In this document: positions 1-8,324 of the stretch, in pieces
Layout: each line of letters opens with the position of its first letter
Position numbering within the stretch: position 1 is the first letter of the stretch
Source of the DNA: JAIMBK01 sp040755975
Lineage (GTDB): Bacteria; Bacillota; Desulfotomaculia; Desulfotomaculales; Nap2-2B
DNA length: 24,537 nt
Assembly: GCA_040755975.1 (NCBI GenBank)
Contig: JBFLZY010000044.1
Coordinates: 1 to 24,537, forward strand
Direction of reading: 5' to 3'
The notes under the pieces: model-generated
Told to the model about the DNA's origin: nothing
Seen by the model: only the letters and a program-made list of their open reading frames with translations
Database searches by the model: none
Made by a program: the position numbers and the translations under genes

Positions 1-27
1 GGGGTCTCCTGTACCTTTGCCCCTTCC

Positions 28-795
28 CTACAGCCCCTTCCAGGGGCAGATTTTCTTATCCAGCATATCCAGGCCCACGTAAAGCAAGTAACCCAGCAAG
101 CCCATGGCCATGATGCCGGCGAACATTTCCTGGTAGGCGTTGCGCGACCAGGCGTCCATCAGGTAGTAACCCAGGCCCTCGCTGCTGGCGAAGGATTCTG
201 CAAAAAATAATACCGCGATGGCCGTTCCCGAGCCAATCCGCAGGGCGGTAAAAACGTCCGGGATGATCGCCGGCCAGATAACGTGGCGGTAAATGTCCAG
301 CTTGCCCGCCCCTAAGGAAACCACCGAGAGGATCATGGCCTGGCTGACATTGCGGGCGGCGTCCCTGGTTGTCACCAGGACTTGAAAAAAAACCACCAGG
401 GTGATTAAGAAAATCTTGGACAGATCACCCAGGCCAAGGAACACCATCACCACCGGCAAAAAAACGATTTTTGGAACGGGGTAAGTCATGTATATTAAAG
501 GGGCGAAAAAGCGGTCGAACCTTTCTTCCGCCCCCAGCCAGAGGCCCAGCGCAACACCCCCGAGCAAAGAAATAAAAATGCTGGCCAGCACCCGCCAGGA
601 ACTGATCAGAAAGTGTTTCCAGAGGCCTGCCGGGATCTCCTGGAAAAAAGTAAGGAAGGCCCTCCCCGGCGTGGGCAGGGCGGCACTATTTAAAAGCACT
701 GCCAGCAGTTGCCAGGATAAAAACAAAACTAAAATTGGCGCCAGCTTGAAAATCAGCCCGGATAAAATTTTATTGCGTCCTTTGGATGGAGCCAT
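28..795 (-). CDS. ABC transporter permease (SsuC/TauC/NrtB type)
   Basis: Inner-membrane permease of a nitrate/sulfonate/taurine-class ABC importer. The 255-aa protein has about six hydrophobic segments (first around residues 13-35, last around 225-243). It carries the BPD-type cytoplasmic EAA loop at about 160-182 (SLGAGKLDIYRHVIWPAIIP), where the ATPase docks; length is normal for the family. It starts at an ATG with only a weak ribosome binding site and no better start nearby. It lies 51 bp downstream of the ATPase gene and is the last gene of the lipoprotein-ATPase-permease set, so it is probably translated from the same mRNA. The fold and role are clear from the sequence. The substrate is not: nitrate, alkanesulfonate, taurine, bicarbonate or a thiamine precursor are all possible for this family. 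Confidence 0.9.
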   Translation of the reverse strand: MAPSKGRNKILSGLIFKLAPILVLFLSWQLLAVLLNSAALPTPGRAFLTFFQEIPAGLWKHFLISSWRVLASIFISLLGGVALGLWLGAEERFDRFFAPLIYMTYPVPKIVFLPVVMVFLGLGDLSKIFLITLVVFFQVLVTTRDAARNVSQAMILSVVSLGAGKLDIYRHVIWPAIIPDVFTALRIGSGTAIAVLFFAESFASSEGLGYYLMDAWSRNAYQEMFAGIMAMGLLGYLLYVGLDMLDKKICPWKGL

Positions 796-846
796 TGCTG
801 AACACGACCAAATCTACATTGATCAATATACGCCCCTGTGCCTGTT

Positions 847-1629
847 TTAGCCCGGCTCGCTCGCGCCCCGTCCCAGCTCCAGGGCGCCGCGCAGTTCCGT
901 GCATAAACGGAAAAATTCGGCGGTTTTCCGGTAACCCGGAGAACAGGCCCGCGGGTTCTCAAAAACTTTATAGACACAACCGGGGTGGGGGGTAAACACA
1001 ATGACCCGGCGCCCCAGGTAGGCCGCCTCCTCGATATTATGCGTCACGAGCAAAACAGTCAGGCCGCCCGCCTGCAAAATCTTTTGCAGGGTGTCCTGTA
1101 AAGCCTCCCTGGTTAAGGCATCCAGAGAGGAAAACGGCTCGTCCATCAGCAGCAAATCCGGTTTGGTCGCCAGCGCGCGGGCGATCGCCACCCGCTGGCG
1201 CTGCCCGCCGCTCAGCTCCGCAGGGTAGCGCTTCCGCAACTCCCCCAGGCCCATCTCCTGCAAAACCCTTTCACCCGTGGCGCGGATTTCCCCGGGCGGC
1301 AGATGCCTGATGACCAGCCCCAAAACCACGTTGTCCCAGACAGTTTTCCAGGGCAAAAGTCCGTAATCTTGCAATATCAACGAGGTTGCCCGCCGGCCGG
1401 GAAGGGGTTTTTCGCCGTTGATCAGCACCTTTCCGCCGCTGGGCGGAAGCAACCCGGCCAGGATATACAATAGCGTCGACTTGCCGCACCCGGACGGGCC
1501 GATAACAGCGGAAATGCTGCCGCTCGCGAGCGAAAAAGAAACCTCCCTCAGCGCTTCCACCCTGTCGCCGTTATGCGCGTAGAAAAAGGACAGGCGGTCC
1601 ACATCAACCGCGGCTCCTGCTTTGGCCAT
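847..1629 (-). CDS. ABC transporter ATP-binding protein (SsuB/TauB type)
   Basis: Cytoplasmic ATPase that powers the adjoining permease. All nucleotide-binding motifs are visible in the 260-aa product: Walker A GPSGCGKST (44-52), Q-loop Gln87, signature LSGGQ (139-143), Walker B LLLMDEP (159-165), D-loop SSLD and switch His197 in VTHNIEEA. The GLLPWKTVWDN stretch after the Q-loop is typical of the nitrate/sulfonate/taurine (SsuB/NrtD) branch. The gene begins 9 bp after the stop of the substrate-binding lipoprotein, with AAGGTGG just before the ATG, so the two are almost certainly co-translated. The residues after about 215 form a short tail without a recognisable domain. The family is certain, the substrate unknown. 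Confidence 0.95.
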   Translation of the reverse strand: MAKAGAAVDVDRLSFFYAHNGDRVEALREVSFSLASGSISAVIGPSGCGKSTLLYILAGLLPPSGGKVLINGEKPLPGRRATSLILQDYGLLPWKTVWDNVVLGLVIRHLPPGEIRATGERVLQEMGLGELRKRYPAELSGGQRQRVAIARALATKPDLLLMDEPFSSLDALTREALQDTLQKILQAGGLTVLLVTHNIEEAAYLGRRVIVFTPHPGCVYKVFENPRACSPGYRKTAEFFRLCTELRGALELGRGASEPG

Positions 1630-1638
1630 AAAACCACC

Positions 1639-2619
1639 TTAATCCCCGGCCAACACCCGCTCATCAACCAGATCCTCATATTTGAGCTGCTTTTTCAAAA
1701 GGTTGCGCTCCTTCATCCAGGCCAGCACATCCAGCACGTCCTTTCTGGCCGGCAGTTGCGGGGCCGAAAAGTTCACCGGCAGACGGTGTTCCTTGCTGGC
1801 CAGAACTTCCGCGGGCACATTCGCGTTTTCCGCCAGGATATTATTAAAACCACCGGGGTTCGCCTGAATATCAGCCACCGCCCGCGCGTATGCGTTCATT
1901 AAACTTTTCACCGCCGGCAGGTTTTTGTCCAGCAACTCCTGGTGAACAATGATCACCGTTTGTGCCACATTGTCATTTAAGGTATCGGCTACTATGTGGG
2001 CCCCTTTGATTACCGCCAGGGTAGCCAGCGGATCGGGCAGGGTGGCGGCCTGCACTCTTCCGTTGAGCAAACCCTCCAGGCGAACGGGCATCTTCGGGAC
2101 GGAAATCTTTTTAATCTCCCCGGGTTTCAGGCCCTGGTGCTGGAGCAGCCGATCCGTGGTGTACTCGATAATCGAATTTAAAGAGACGGCGATTTCCACG
2201 TTTTTCAACTGCTCCGGCGTACGGATAGGGGAACCGGGCGCTGAAAGCACGGCAAACCTGCTCTCGCCCGGTTTGGCTCCCATCCCCACGCTAACCGCCC
2301 GTAAGGGGATGCCGGTGTCGTTCAACGCCGCTACGGCCAGCAAATCGCCTATCGCCCCGTCAATCTTCCGGGCCGTAAAGGCGCTGTCCCTTTCAACCGC
2401 GCTGGAAAAAGGGATCAGTTCCACGTCCAGGCCGGCGGCCTGAAAATACCCCTTCTCCTGCGCCACCCAAAAGGGAAGGTTGTCGATAATCGGCAGCATC
2501 CCGAGCCTGATCTTTGTTGCCTCCACCCGGGAAACCGGCTGTTTTTGCCCGCAGGCCGCAGTCAGCGCCGCCAGCGCCAGGATGATCAGTCCATTGACGG
2601 CTACCCTCTTGAAAAACAT
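1639..2619 (-). CDS. Substrate-binding lipoprotein of nitrate/sulfonate/taurine-type ABC importer
   Basis: Extracytoplasmic solute receptor of the SsuA/TauA/NMT1-like class, 326 aa. The N-terminus is a lipoprotein signal: FKR basic region, hydrophobic core, then lipobox LTAAC with the acylated Cys at residue 23. The mature protein opens with KIRLGMLPIIDNLPFWVAQEKGYF, the usual first strand and helix of this family, followed by GLDVELIPF and a two-lobe periplasmic-binding pattern. A longer reading from a GTG at 2637 is possible. That start would put the strong AGGAGAGG ribosome binding site inside the gene and add MERRGQ before the signal peptide, so the ATG at 2619 is preferred. It is the first gene of the importer unit and has its own candidate promoter upstream. 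Ligand not predictable; sulfonates or another small anion are plausible. Confidence 0.9.
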   Translation of the reverse strand: MFFKRVAVNGLIILALAALTAACGQKQPVSRVEATKIRLGMLPIIDNLPFWVAQEKGYFQAAGLDVELIPFSSAVERDSAFTARKIDGAIGDLLAVAALNDTGIPLRAVSVGMGAKPGESRFAVLSAPGSPIRTPEQLKNVEIAVSLNSIIEYTTDRLLQHQGLKPGEIKKISVPKMPVRLEGLLNGRVQAATLPDPLATLAVIKGAHIVADTLNDNVAQTVIIVHQELLDKNLPAVKSLMNAYARAVADIQANPGGFNNILAENANVPAEVLASKEHRLPVNFSAPQLPARKDVLDVLAWMKERNLLKKQLKYEDLVDERVLAGD

Positions 2620-2714
2620 CTGTCCTCTCCTTTCCACTACGAGTTAAGAACAGGGAACGGCAACAGAATTTTTCAACTGCTGATTTTTATCTGCTGCCAA
2701 ACTTGCTATCAAAT

Positions 2715-2743
2715 AGGTTACCGGATATAGATTACTCTGTCAA
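2715..2743 (-). promoter_or_regulatory. Candidate sigma-A promoter for the ABC importer genes
   Basis: Read on the minus strand, TTGACA (perfect -35) is followed by a 17-nt spacer and TAACCT (3 of 6 matches as a -10). It sits about 95 bp upstream of the lipoprotein start in a 140-bp gap after the PAS sensor gene. It would let the importer be transcribed apart from the signalling genes upstream. The -10 is poor, so activation by a regulator is possible. Confidence 0.5.
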
Positions 2744-2759
2744 TTAAAAACGGGCGCGG

Positions 2760-4223
2760 CTAGTTTCTCGAGCGTTCAAGCCTATCTGTTTCCGGCGCTC
2801 CGTTGATCAGGACCAGGGCGCCGGCATAAGTACCGTCCTCAGTATAGACACCGACCACCTCGCCGGGAAGATCCCTTGAGGCCAGCTGCACCGGTTTAAG
2901 GGAACCGGAACCCATGCTCCGGTAGATAAATCCGGCCAGCTCCGGGTCCACTTCATCAATACTCATTCCTGTTTCCAGGCTGCCCAGGTACCACCGGGCC
3001 ATCAGGTTGGCCTGAACAACTTTATGGTTTCTATCGAGATGGACGACCCCCAGCGGCAAGGCGTCAATTAATTTACCGAGCACACTGCGGCAGGTTTTTC
3101 CTTCTTTGCCGTCAGCCCCTACTACTGTAAGGGCCCCCAGCACTTTCCCTTTTTTGACGATGGGTGAGTGAACGGCCTCCAAAAGCCGGTCGGACATCTT
3201 CAAAGTTATTGTTCCGTACCTGCTTTTTTCATCGCCGCTGTTTTCAATATAACCCAGGATTTCTTTCAGGGGCAGGCCCTCCAAAACCGCCCTTCTTTCG
3301 CTGAAAATTTCGTGGGCGGCCTGATTGGCAAAAACAATCCGGCCGGCGTTGTTAGAAATAATCACTCCCTCGTGGAGGTAGTCGAAAATGGTAAAATCTA
3401 TGTTCTCAAAATAGGACCGGGCGCTGTTCACCCGCCATAGCTCGACTAAAAACTGGTAAAGGCAACAGTAGAGAGCAAAGAGCAAAAACATAATGGTGAT
3501 CATCCGGTAGGTGTCAAAGTTGTTTTCCCGCAGAAAAAAATAAAGATTCCACGGGGGCCGGCCAACCTTCACCGCGCTAACATCGTAGCGCATCCCATCC
3601 AGGTGAAATTTTTCTTCCCGCCCGGTGAATTGATCCAGCTTTTCCGGAGAAAAAGGCCAGATCACCGGGTAATTGTTTTGATCGAACAGGGCTACCTTAC
3701 AGGTATCGCCTGGAAACTCCTGCAGGATCTCCTGCTGAAAACCGGTTACATTATACCCCAGCGCCAGCCATTCTTCCTCCCCCAGCGGCGTCACCACGCT
3801 AACCGCCATTTGCCCCGCACCGTTTCCGGACACCCCCAGAACAGCGGTCTCCCGAGGAAGCAAAAACCATTTTTCCGTAATTTTCAGCCGCCGGTCGGGG
3901 ACGCCGGAAAGGATTTCGCCGCCGGAATCAAGGATATAGACGCCGGTAATCCGGGAATCAAAGGTAAACATCTTCGCCAAAACAGCATCCCGGTCTTCCG
4001 GCCGGCGGGCAAGTTCCCGGGCCGCGCCTTCGGCTCCCGCCCGCAAATTATTGAAGAAAAGATTAGTTTTGTTTACGGCTGCCCGGCGCAGGCTCTCCTC
4101 GTAATCCGTCATAATCCCCCGGGAAAAACGGAACTCCAGCATGAAAAGCAAGGTCATGGCGCTTAAGAAAAAGAGGGCGATAAACATAAAGAGGGCGCTG
4201 TTTATTTCGAGGGATTTTTTCAT
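2760..4223 (-). CDS. Membrane sensor with extracellular domain and two PAS domains, no output domain
   Basis: A 487-aa signal-sensing membrane protein. TM1 is at about 9-29 and an extracytoplasmic domain spans about 31-239. The latter resembles a Cache-type sensor (helix then mixed alpha/beta with VYILDSGGEILSGVPD near 95-110). TM2 is at about 240-262. Two cytoplasmic PAS-like domains follow at about 275-370 (DYLHEGVIISNNAGRIVFAN) and 380-475 (LIDALPLGVVHLDRNHKVVQAN). The protein ends soon after the second PAS: there is no histidine kinase, GGDEF, cyclase, methyl-accepting or DNA-binding domain. It starts 11 bp after the response regulator stop, behind a run of nine G residues that forms part of its ribosome binding region. 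Operon position suggests it passes a signal to the neighbouring histidine kinase; that role is inferred. Confidence 0.85.
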   Translation of the reverse strand: MKKSLEINSALFMFIALFFLSAMTLLFMLEFRFSRGIMTDYEESLRRAAVNKTNLFFNNLRAGAEGAARELARRPEDRDAVLAKMFTFDSRITGVYILDSGGEILSGVPDRRLKITEKWFLLPRETAVLGVSGNGAGQMAVSVVTPLGEEEWLALGYNVTGFQQEILQEFPGDTCKVALFDQNNYPVIWPFSPEKLDQFTGREEKFHLDGMRYDVSAVKVGRPPWNLYFFLRENNFDTYRMITIMFLLFALYCCLYQFLVELWRVNSARSYFENIDFTIFDYLHEGVIISNNAGRIVFANQAAHEIFSERRAVLEGLPLKEILGYIENSGDEKSRYGTITLKMSDRLLEAVHSPIVKKGKVLGALTVVGADGKEGKTCRSVLGKLIDALPLGVVHLDRNHKVVQANLMARWYLGSLETGMSIDEVDPELAGFIYRSMGSGSLKPVQLASRDLPGEVVGVYTEDGTYAGALVLINGAPETDRLERSRN

Positions 4224-4234
4224 GCTCCCCCCCC

Positions 4235-4849
4235 CTAGCGCACCAGGCCCCTGCGGGCGGCCGCAGCCAGAGCCTCTTCCAGGGTTTTAACCCCCAATTT
4301 TGTACAAATACCCCTGATCCTGCGGCGCAGGGTGGAAAGACTGACGTACAATCTTTCCGCGATCTCTTTTTGACTTTCTCCTTTGGCGATCAACTGGAGG
4401 ATGCTGGTTTCCAGGTCGGAAAGGCCGGGATCGGCAGGACTCAACAACAGCTCCGCCGGAAGGCCCGGGTACACGTAGGTGCCCCCTCGAAAGACCATGG
4501 TGATGGCTGATTTTATATCCTCGAAAAAGGCGTATTTCGGCACAAAGCCCTTAACCCCCCGTTCCATTGCCTTGCGGACAAAGGTTACGTCGTCATACGT
4601 GGTCAGGGCAATAATTTTCAGATGGGGGTAGGCCTCTTTTAAACGGCTGCACAAATCCAGCCCGTCTCCGTCCGGGAGGCCGATGTCCAAAAGGATTATA
4701 TCCACATCCCGGTGAACATTTTTTAGGGCCTGGGTAAAAGAATCGGCCTGGGCTACCACCCGGAGCTTTTCTTCCGTATCCAAAAGCCTTTTCAGGCCTT
4801 CCCGGAAAATATTATGATCTTCCACCAGCATGATCCGGATCGCTTCCAT
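4235..4849 (-). CDS. NarL/FixJ-family response regulator
   Basis: A 204-aa two-component response regulator. The receiver domain (1-120) has the acidic pocket E10/D11, phospho-acceptor Asp55 in IILLDIGLPDGDG, the conserved Thr (ALTTYDD) and the Lys in KGFVPKYA. The LuxR-type DNA-binding domain covers about 140-200 (LSDLETSILQLIAKGESQKEIAERLYVSLSTLRRRI). Its ATG has a GGGGAGG site about 9 nt upstream and lies inside the end of the histidine kinase gene: the two overlap by 38 bp, which suggests coupled translation and a cognate pair. Likely targets are the divergent intergenic region at 6450-6825 or the importer promoter near 2.7 kb; neither is proven. Confidence 0.93.
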   Translation of the reverse strand: MEAIRIMLVEDHNIFREGLKRLLDTEEKLRVVAQADSFTQALKNVHRDVDIILLDIGLPDGDGLDLCSRLKEAYPHLKIIALTTYDDVTFVRKAMERGVKGFVPKYAFFEDIKSAITMVFRGGTYVYPGLPAELLLSPADPGLSDLETSILQLIAKGESQKEIAERLYVSLSTLRRRIRGICTKLGVKTLEEALAAAARRGLVR

Positions 4850-6449
4850 TTTGTCTGGCCTCCCCTTTCGGTACGGTCAGAGTAACGAAAAATCCGCCCT
4901 CCCGGTAGCCATAGAGCAGGTTGCCGCCCATCGAACGGGCCCGCTCTTTCATCCCCCACAGCCCCTTCCCGGGTACCGGGGAAGGCTCCTTGCTCCCCCC
5001 ATTATCGATAATTTCGACCGCTACGCTGTCCCCGCTGTCGTTAAAATAGATGTCCACCTCGGTTGCCGCAGAGTGCCTGGCCACGTTGGTCAAGGCTTCC
5101 TGAACAATCCGGTAAACGGTAATCTGATCCGTCGAAGTCAAGGGCAGAGAACTGTGTTGATAATAGATGTAGACCTTTTTGTTGTGGATGCGTTCAAAAT
5201 TGGCCACGTAAGATTCCAGGGCCGGAATAAGCCCCGCTTTCTCAATCAGGTAAGGATGAATGTCGTTCATAATACTGCGCATATCGATGGCCGCCTTTTG
5301 GCACTGGGTCCGCAGCGTCACAATATTTTCCTCTACTTCCGAAGGAAGTTGCGCCTCTTTCATCCGCAGGACGTAATCCAGGCCATGGATGATCGCGGAC
5401 ATGTAACGGCCGATCCAGTCGTGAATTTCAATGGAAATCCGCTTTCTTTCCGCTTCAATGGCATCCAGCAAAATATTTCCATCTTTTTGCCCCGGGACCT
5501 CCCGGATCAGCAACACGATACCGGCCAGCCGCCGCAAAACATTGACCGGGAGATAATCTATGGATAGCTGAATTCTATTTTCTTGCCGGAAATAAGTGGT
5601 TCGGTAACCGGTCAGTTTCTTTTTTTGAAAAATGACATCGCGAAGAGGCTGAACGATCCCCTGCAGGTGAGGAAACGACCTTAATACTTCGCCGGTGGTT
5701 TGCCCCTTCACTTTTTCCCGGGGAAGGCCAAATAGATCTTCGGCTGCCTGGTTCAGATACTGCAGCCTTTCCTGACGGTCGACAATCAGCACTGCGTCCG
5801 GAAAACCGGCCACCAGGCTGGCAAACAGAAAATTCCGGACCAGCCAGGGCCGGATCAAAATTATCGCCCAAAAAAACGTACCTATAGTAAACAGTGAAAT
5901 AAACACCGGGAAAGTTGCCTTCTTCTTTACGGCGGCCATGGTTTGCCGCAGGCTTTGGTGAGTTTCCGTCCTCCCCGCTTCCGTTAGCGATTGAGCCCGG
6001 TAAACCAGCTGGTGGGTTAAATCCAGGTACTGCCAGCGCAACACCTCCCCCATTTGCCCGGCAGGCTCTGCTTTCCTGGCCGGAATTACTTCCTTTTCCA
6101 TAAACAAGTTATAATTGTTCGTTAAGACAACGAGTTCTTCCACAGGCTGTTTTTGCGACTGATCTACCAGGTTGTACAGCGCCAACTCACTTTCCACAGC
6201 CTGCCTGCTGTAGTAGCGGAAATCGTTGAGAGCCTGCAAATCACCATAGAGAATGTATTCCTGGACACTGTTTGTTAAATGATTTATGGATATGGATACT
6301 TCGTAGTATTTAAGCAATCTGGCAAAATACCTGTCCAGTTGCTGCAGTTGTTTGGGACCCGTATAGCCGACGTAAAACAGCGCCAGCAGCAGCACCAGGA
6401 AACAACCCGTTAACACCAGCGCTAAACGCTGCCCGGCTTTCCTCCGCAC
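4812..6449 (-). CDS. NarX-like membrane sensor histidine kinase (HisKA_3)
   Basis: A 545-aa sensor kinase. TM1 is at about 9-29. An extracytoplasmic helical region at about 31-175 resembles a CHASE3/four-helix-bundle sensor, and TM2 is at about 179-199. A PAS domain lies at about 208-315 (AGFPDAVLIVDRQERLQYLNQAAEDLFGL). The HisKA_3 dimerisation segment contains phospho-acceptor His343 in ERKRISIEIHDWIG. The HATPase domain has the N-box EALTNVARHS (Asn455), IIDNGG and the G-box GKGLWGM. The start is GTG, with AGGAG 8 nt upstream; an ATG slightly further upstream is out of frame. It is divergent from the YeiH-type transporter and heads the minus-strand signalling cluster. The sensed ligand is unknown, and the helical sensor is unlike the Cache-type one in the neighbouring PAS protein. 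Confidence 0.93.
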   Translation of the reverse strand: MRRKAGQRLALVLTGCFLVLLLALFYVGYTGPKQLQQLDRYFARLLKYYEVSISINHLTNSVQEYILYGDLQALNDFRYYSRQAVESELALYNLVDQSQKQPVEELVVLTNNYNLFMEKEVIPARKAEPAGQMGEVLRWQYLDLTHQLVYRAQSLTEAGRTETHQSLRQTMAAVKKKATFPVFISLFTIGTFFWAIILIRPWLVRNFLFASLVAGFPDAVLIVDRQERLQYLNQAAEDLFGLPREKVKGQTTGEVLRSFPHLQGIVQPLRDVIFQKKKLTGYRTTYFRQENRIQLSIDYLPVNVLRRLAGIVLLIREVPGQKDGNILLDAIEAERKRISIEIHDWIGRYMSAIIHGLDYVLRMKEAQLPSEVEENIVTLRTQCQKAAIDMRSIMNDIHPYLIEKAGLIPALESYVANFERIHNKKVYIYYQHSSLPLTSTDQITVYRIVQEALTNVARHSAATEVDIYFNDSGDSVAVEIIDNGGSKEPSPVPGKGLWGMKERARSMGGNLLYGYREGGFFVTLTVPKGEARQNGSDPDHAGGRS

Positions 6450-6535
6450 CGCAGCTTCTCCTCTCCATCATTACCGCCTTCGGAAAAGGCCCCCCTGCTC
6501 CGCCTCAACATAATGGGACAAAACCATTGTTAAAA

Positions 6536-6548
6536 TTCGATAATCGAA
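6536..6548. promoter_or_regulatory. Perfect 13-bp palindrome, candidate operator
   Basis: TTCGATAATCGAA reads the same on both strands around its central base. It lies in the divergent gap, 87 bp upstream of the histidine kinase start. The half-site AATCGAA recurs in the same orientation at 6569-6575, 27 bp further on. Such spacing suits a regulator binding as more than one dimer. No promoter for the kinase gene was convincing here, so the exact role is open. Confidence 0.35.
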
Positions 6549-6663
6549 CATAAATATCCTGCATAATGAATCGAAACATTCACTTTCTTGGAGCAAAACA
6601 GGCAGGCCGACGACCACAGCCCGTCATCATCACGCGCAAAATGACCAATCTATTGAAATTCCG

Positions 6664-6693
6664 TTGAATATTCCGGCAAAAACAGAATAATAT
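6664..6693 (+). promoter_or_regulatory. Candidate promoter for the first YeiH-type gene
   Basis: TTGAAT, an 18-nt spacer and TAATAT give 4 of 6 matches at each box. The expected transcription start is about 6700, leaving a leader of roughly 125 nt before the ATG at 6826. The gene's own ribosome binding site, AAGGAGGG, is strong. Confidence 0.4.
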
Positions 6694-6695
6694 TT

Positions 6696-6711
6696 TGTCA
6701 GGAAGATGACA
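6696..6711. promoter_or_regulatory. Inverted repeat TGTCA-N6-TGACA at the predicted transcription start
   Basis: Two 5-bp arms separated by 6 bp straddle the start point expected from the promoter at 6664-6693. This is a typical operator position, but the arms are short and a chance match is possible. The remainder of the 6450-6825 gap shows no convincing small gene or known RNA motif. Confidence 0.25.
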
Positions 6712-6825
6712 CTTCAAAAAATGGCGTGGAGGTGGTAAAAGGGGGATAATTCAGGAAAGACCGGCGCGAAAACGTTATTCGTTGGCTTGAAAAACTAAAT
6801 TGAGCAAGGAGTAAGGAGGGAGATA

Positions 6826-8292
6826 ATGTCCCAGCAAACAAATGCAAACCGGTCCGGACTTTTCAAAAGCGAGGACTGGTGGGCGGTATGGCTTGGCCTG
6901 TTTATCTTTTTACTTGGTTTGCTAAGACTGGCGGGAGTGGATCTGGTCGGTTGGGTCGTCAAAACCAGCGTGTGGCTGGATCTCTCGAAAGCCCTCTCAC
7001 CTGTATCCGGCGCTTTGCAGGGCAAGCTTTCCGGCTTCGCTTCTCTGTTCCTGACCTACGTATTTCTAACCGCCGTCCTGAGCATCGGCATTGCCTCTAT
7101 GGGCGGAAAGGTCGGTCGCTTTATCGGCGGGTTTACCATTATTTTCTGGATTACCTACATCTGCTGGATTATTGGTCACAACGCTTTCATTGCGGCCACG
7201 CCCGATCAATACGCCAAGTTAAAAATAGGCTGGTCCCTGCGGCTGACCGGCGAATCCGGGTTCATCATCGCTCTTATTGTTGGTCTTTTAATCGGCAACC
7301 TGTGGCCGGGCCTTACCCGTTACCTGCAGGAAGCAGCCAGGCCGGAGTGGTATATTAAAGCAGCGATCGTCATTCTGGGAGCGAAAGTAGGGCTTTACGC
7401 CCTGCAATCCACAGGACTTGCCGCCCAGATTATTTTCCGGGGTTTCTGCGCGATCATCGAAGCTTATCTTATTTACTGGCCGGTTGTTTATTTCGTTGCC
7501 CGCAAGTATTTCCGGTTCACGCCCGAATGGGCGGCCCCGCTGGCCTCCGGCATTTCCATTTGCGGCGTCTCCGCGGCCATCGCCACCGGCGGAGCCATCA
7601 AAGCCCGACCGGTTGTACCCATTATCGTTTCTTCGCTGGTCATCATCTTTGCCGTGGTTGAGCTGTTGATCCTGCCCTTCCTGGCCCAGGCCTGGCTTTA
7701 CCAGGAGCCCATGGTGGCCGGTGCGTGGATGGGCCTGGCCGTGAAGACCGACGGCGCGGCCGCCGCCAGCGGCGCCATCGTTGATGCCCTAATCCGGTCT
7801 AAGGCCGCCACCGTGCTGGGGGTGAAGTGGCAGGAAGGCTGGATGCTGATGTCGGCCACCACGGTCAAAGTGTTCATCGACATCTTCATTGCCATCTGGG
7901 CATTCCTGCTGGCCGTGATCTGGTGCTGGAAGATTGAATGCAAACCGGGTGAAAAGGTATCGGCCATGGACATATGGCACCGCTTCCCCAAATTTGTTCT
8001 TGGTTACGCTGCTACCTTTATTCTGGTTCTCTTGATTGGCGCCGGCGCTTCCGAAGAATCAGCAAAATTGCTAAAAGCAGGTATCGGCCAGGCAGACACT
8101 TTCCGGGGCATCCTTTTCGCGCTGACTTTCTTTAGTATTGGTCTGGTTTCGAACTTCCGGACGCTAAAAGAAGAGGGCATGGGCAGGCTGGCGCTGGTTT
8201 ACCTCATTTGCCTCTTCGGCTTTATCATCTGGATCGGCCTGTTCATCTCGTGGATTTTCTTCCACGGAATCACCCCGCCGCAAATTAGCTAA
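6826..8292 (+). CDS. YeiH/UPF0324-family transporter, long form (putative sulfate/sulfur-oxyanion exporter)
   Basis: A 488-aa, very hydrophobic integral membrane protein with roughly a dozen membrane segments. It belongs to the YeiH (Cons_hypoth698, UPF0324) family, annotated as putative sulfate exporters; direct transport evidence for the family is sparse. Visible family marks are SGISICGVSAAIATGGAIKA (241-260) in the core, and WHRFPKFVLGY (384-394) before the last bundle. Typical members are about 330-350 aa. This one has about 130 extra N-terminal residues with three added hydrophobic stretches (about 19-36, 70-92 and 99-121). ATG start with AAGGAGGG upstream. It is followed 32 bp later by a 53-aa single-TM protein, and a second family member lies in the same stretch. 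Divergence from the signalling/ABC cluster suggests linked regulation. Confidence 0.85.
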   Translation: MSQQTNANRSGLFKSEDWWAVWLGLFIFLLGLLRLAGVDLVGWVVKTSVWLDLSKALSPVSGALQGKLSGFASLFLTYVFLTAVLSIGIASMGGKVGRFIGGFTIIFWITYICWIIGHNAFIAATPDQYAKLKIGWSLRLTGESGFIIALIVGLLIGNLWPGLTRYLQEAARPEWYIKAAIVILGAKVGLYALQSTGLAAQIIFRGFCAIIEAYLIYWPVVYFVARKYFRFTPEWAAPLASGISICGVSAAIATGGAIKARPVVPIIVSSLVIIFAVVELLILPFLAQAWLYQEPMVAGAWMGLAVKTDGAAAASGAIVDALIRSKAATVLGVKWQEGWMLMSATTVKVFIDIFIAIWAFLLAVIWCWKIECKPGEKVSAMDIWHRFPKFVLGYAATFILVLLIGAGASEESAKLLKAGIGQADTFRGILFALTFFSIGLVSNFRTLKEEGMGRLALVYLICLFGFIIWIGLFISWIFFHGITPPQIS

Positions 8293-8324
8293 GTGATCAC
8301 TGAAAAGGATAGGGGGTTAAAGAC

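Noticed and set aside
4830..5567. 245-aa plus-strand frame opposite the histidine kinase
   Set aside because: It covers the antisense of the conserved kinase motifs and has no protein-like features.
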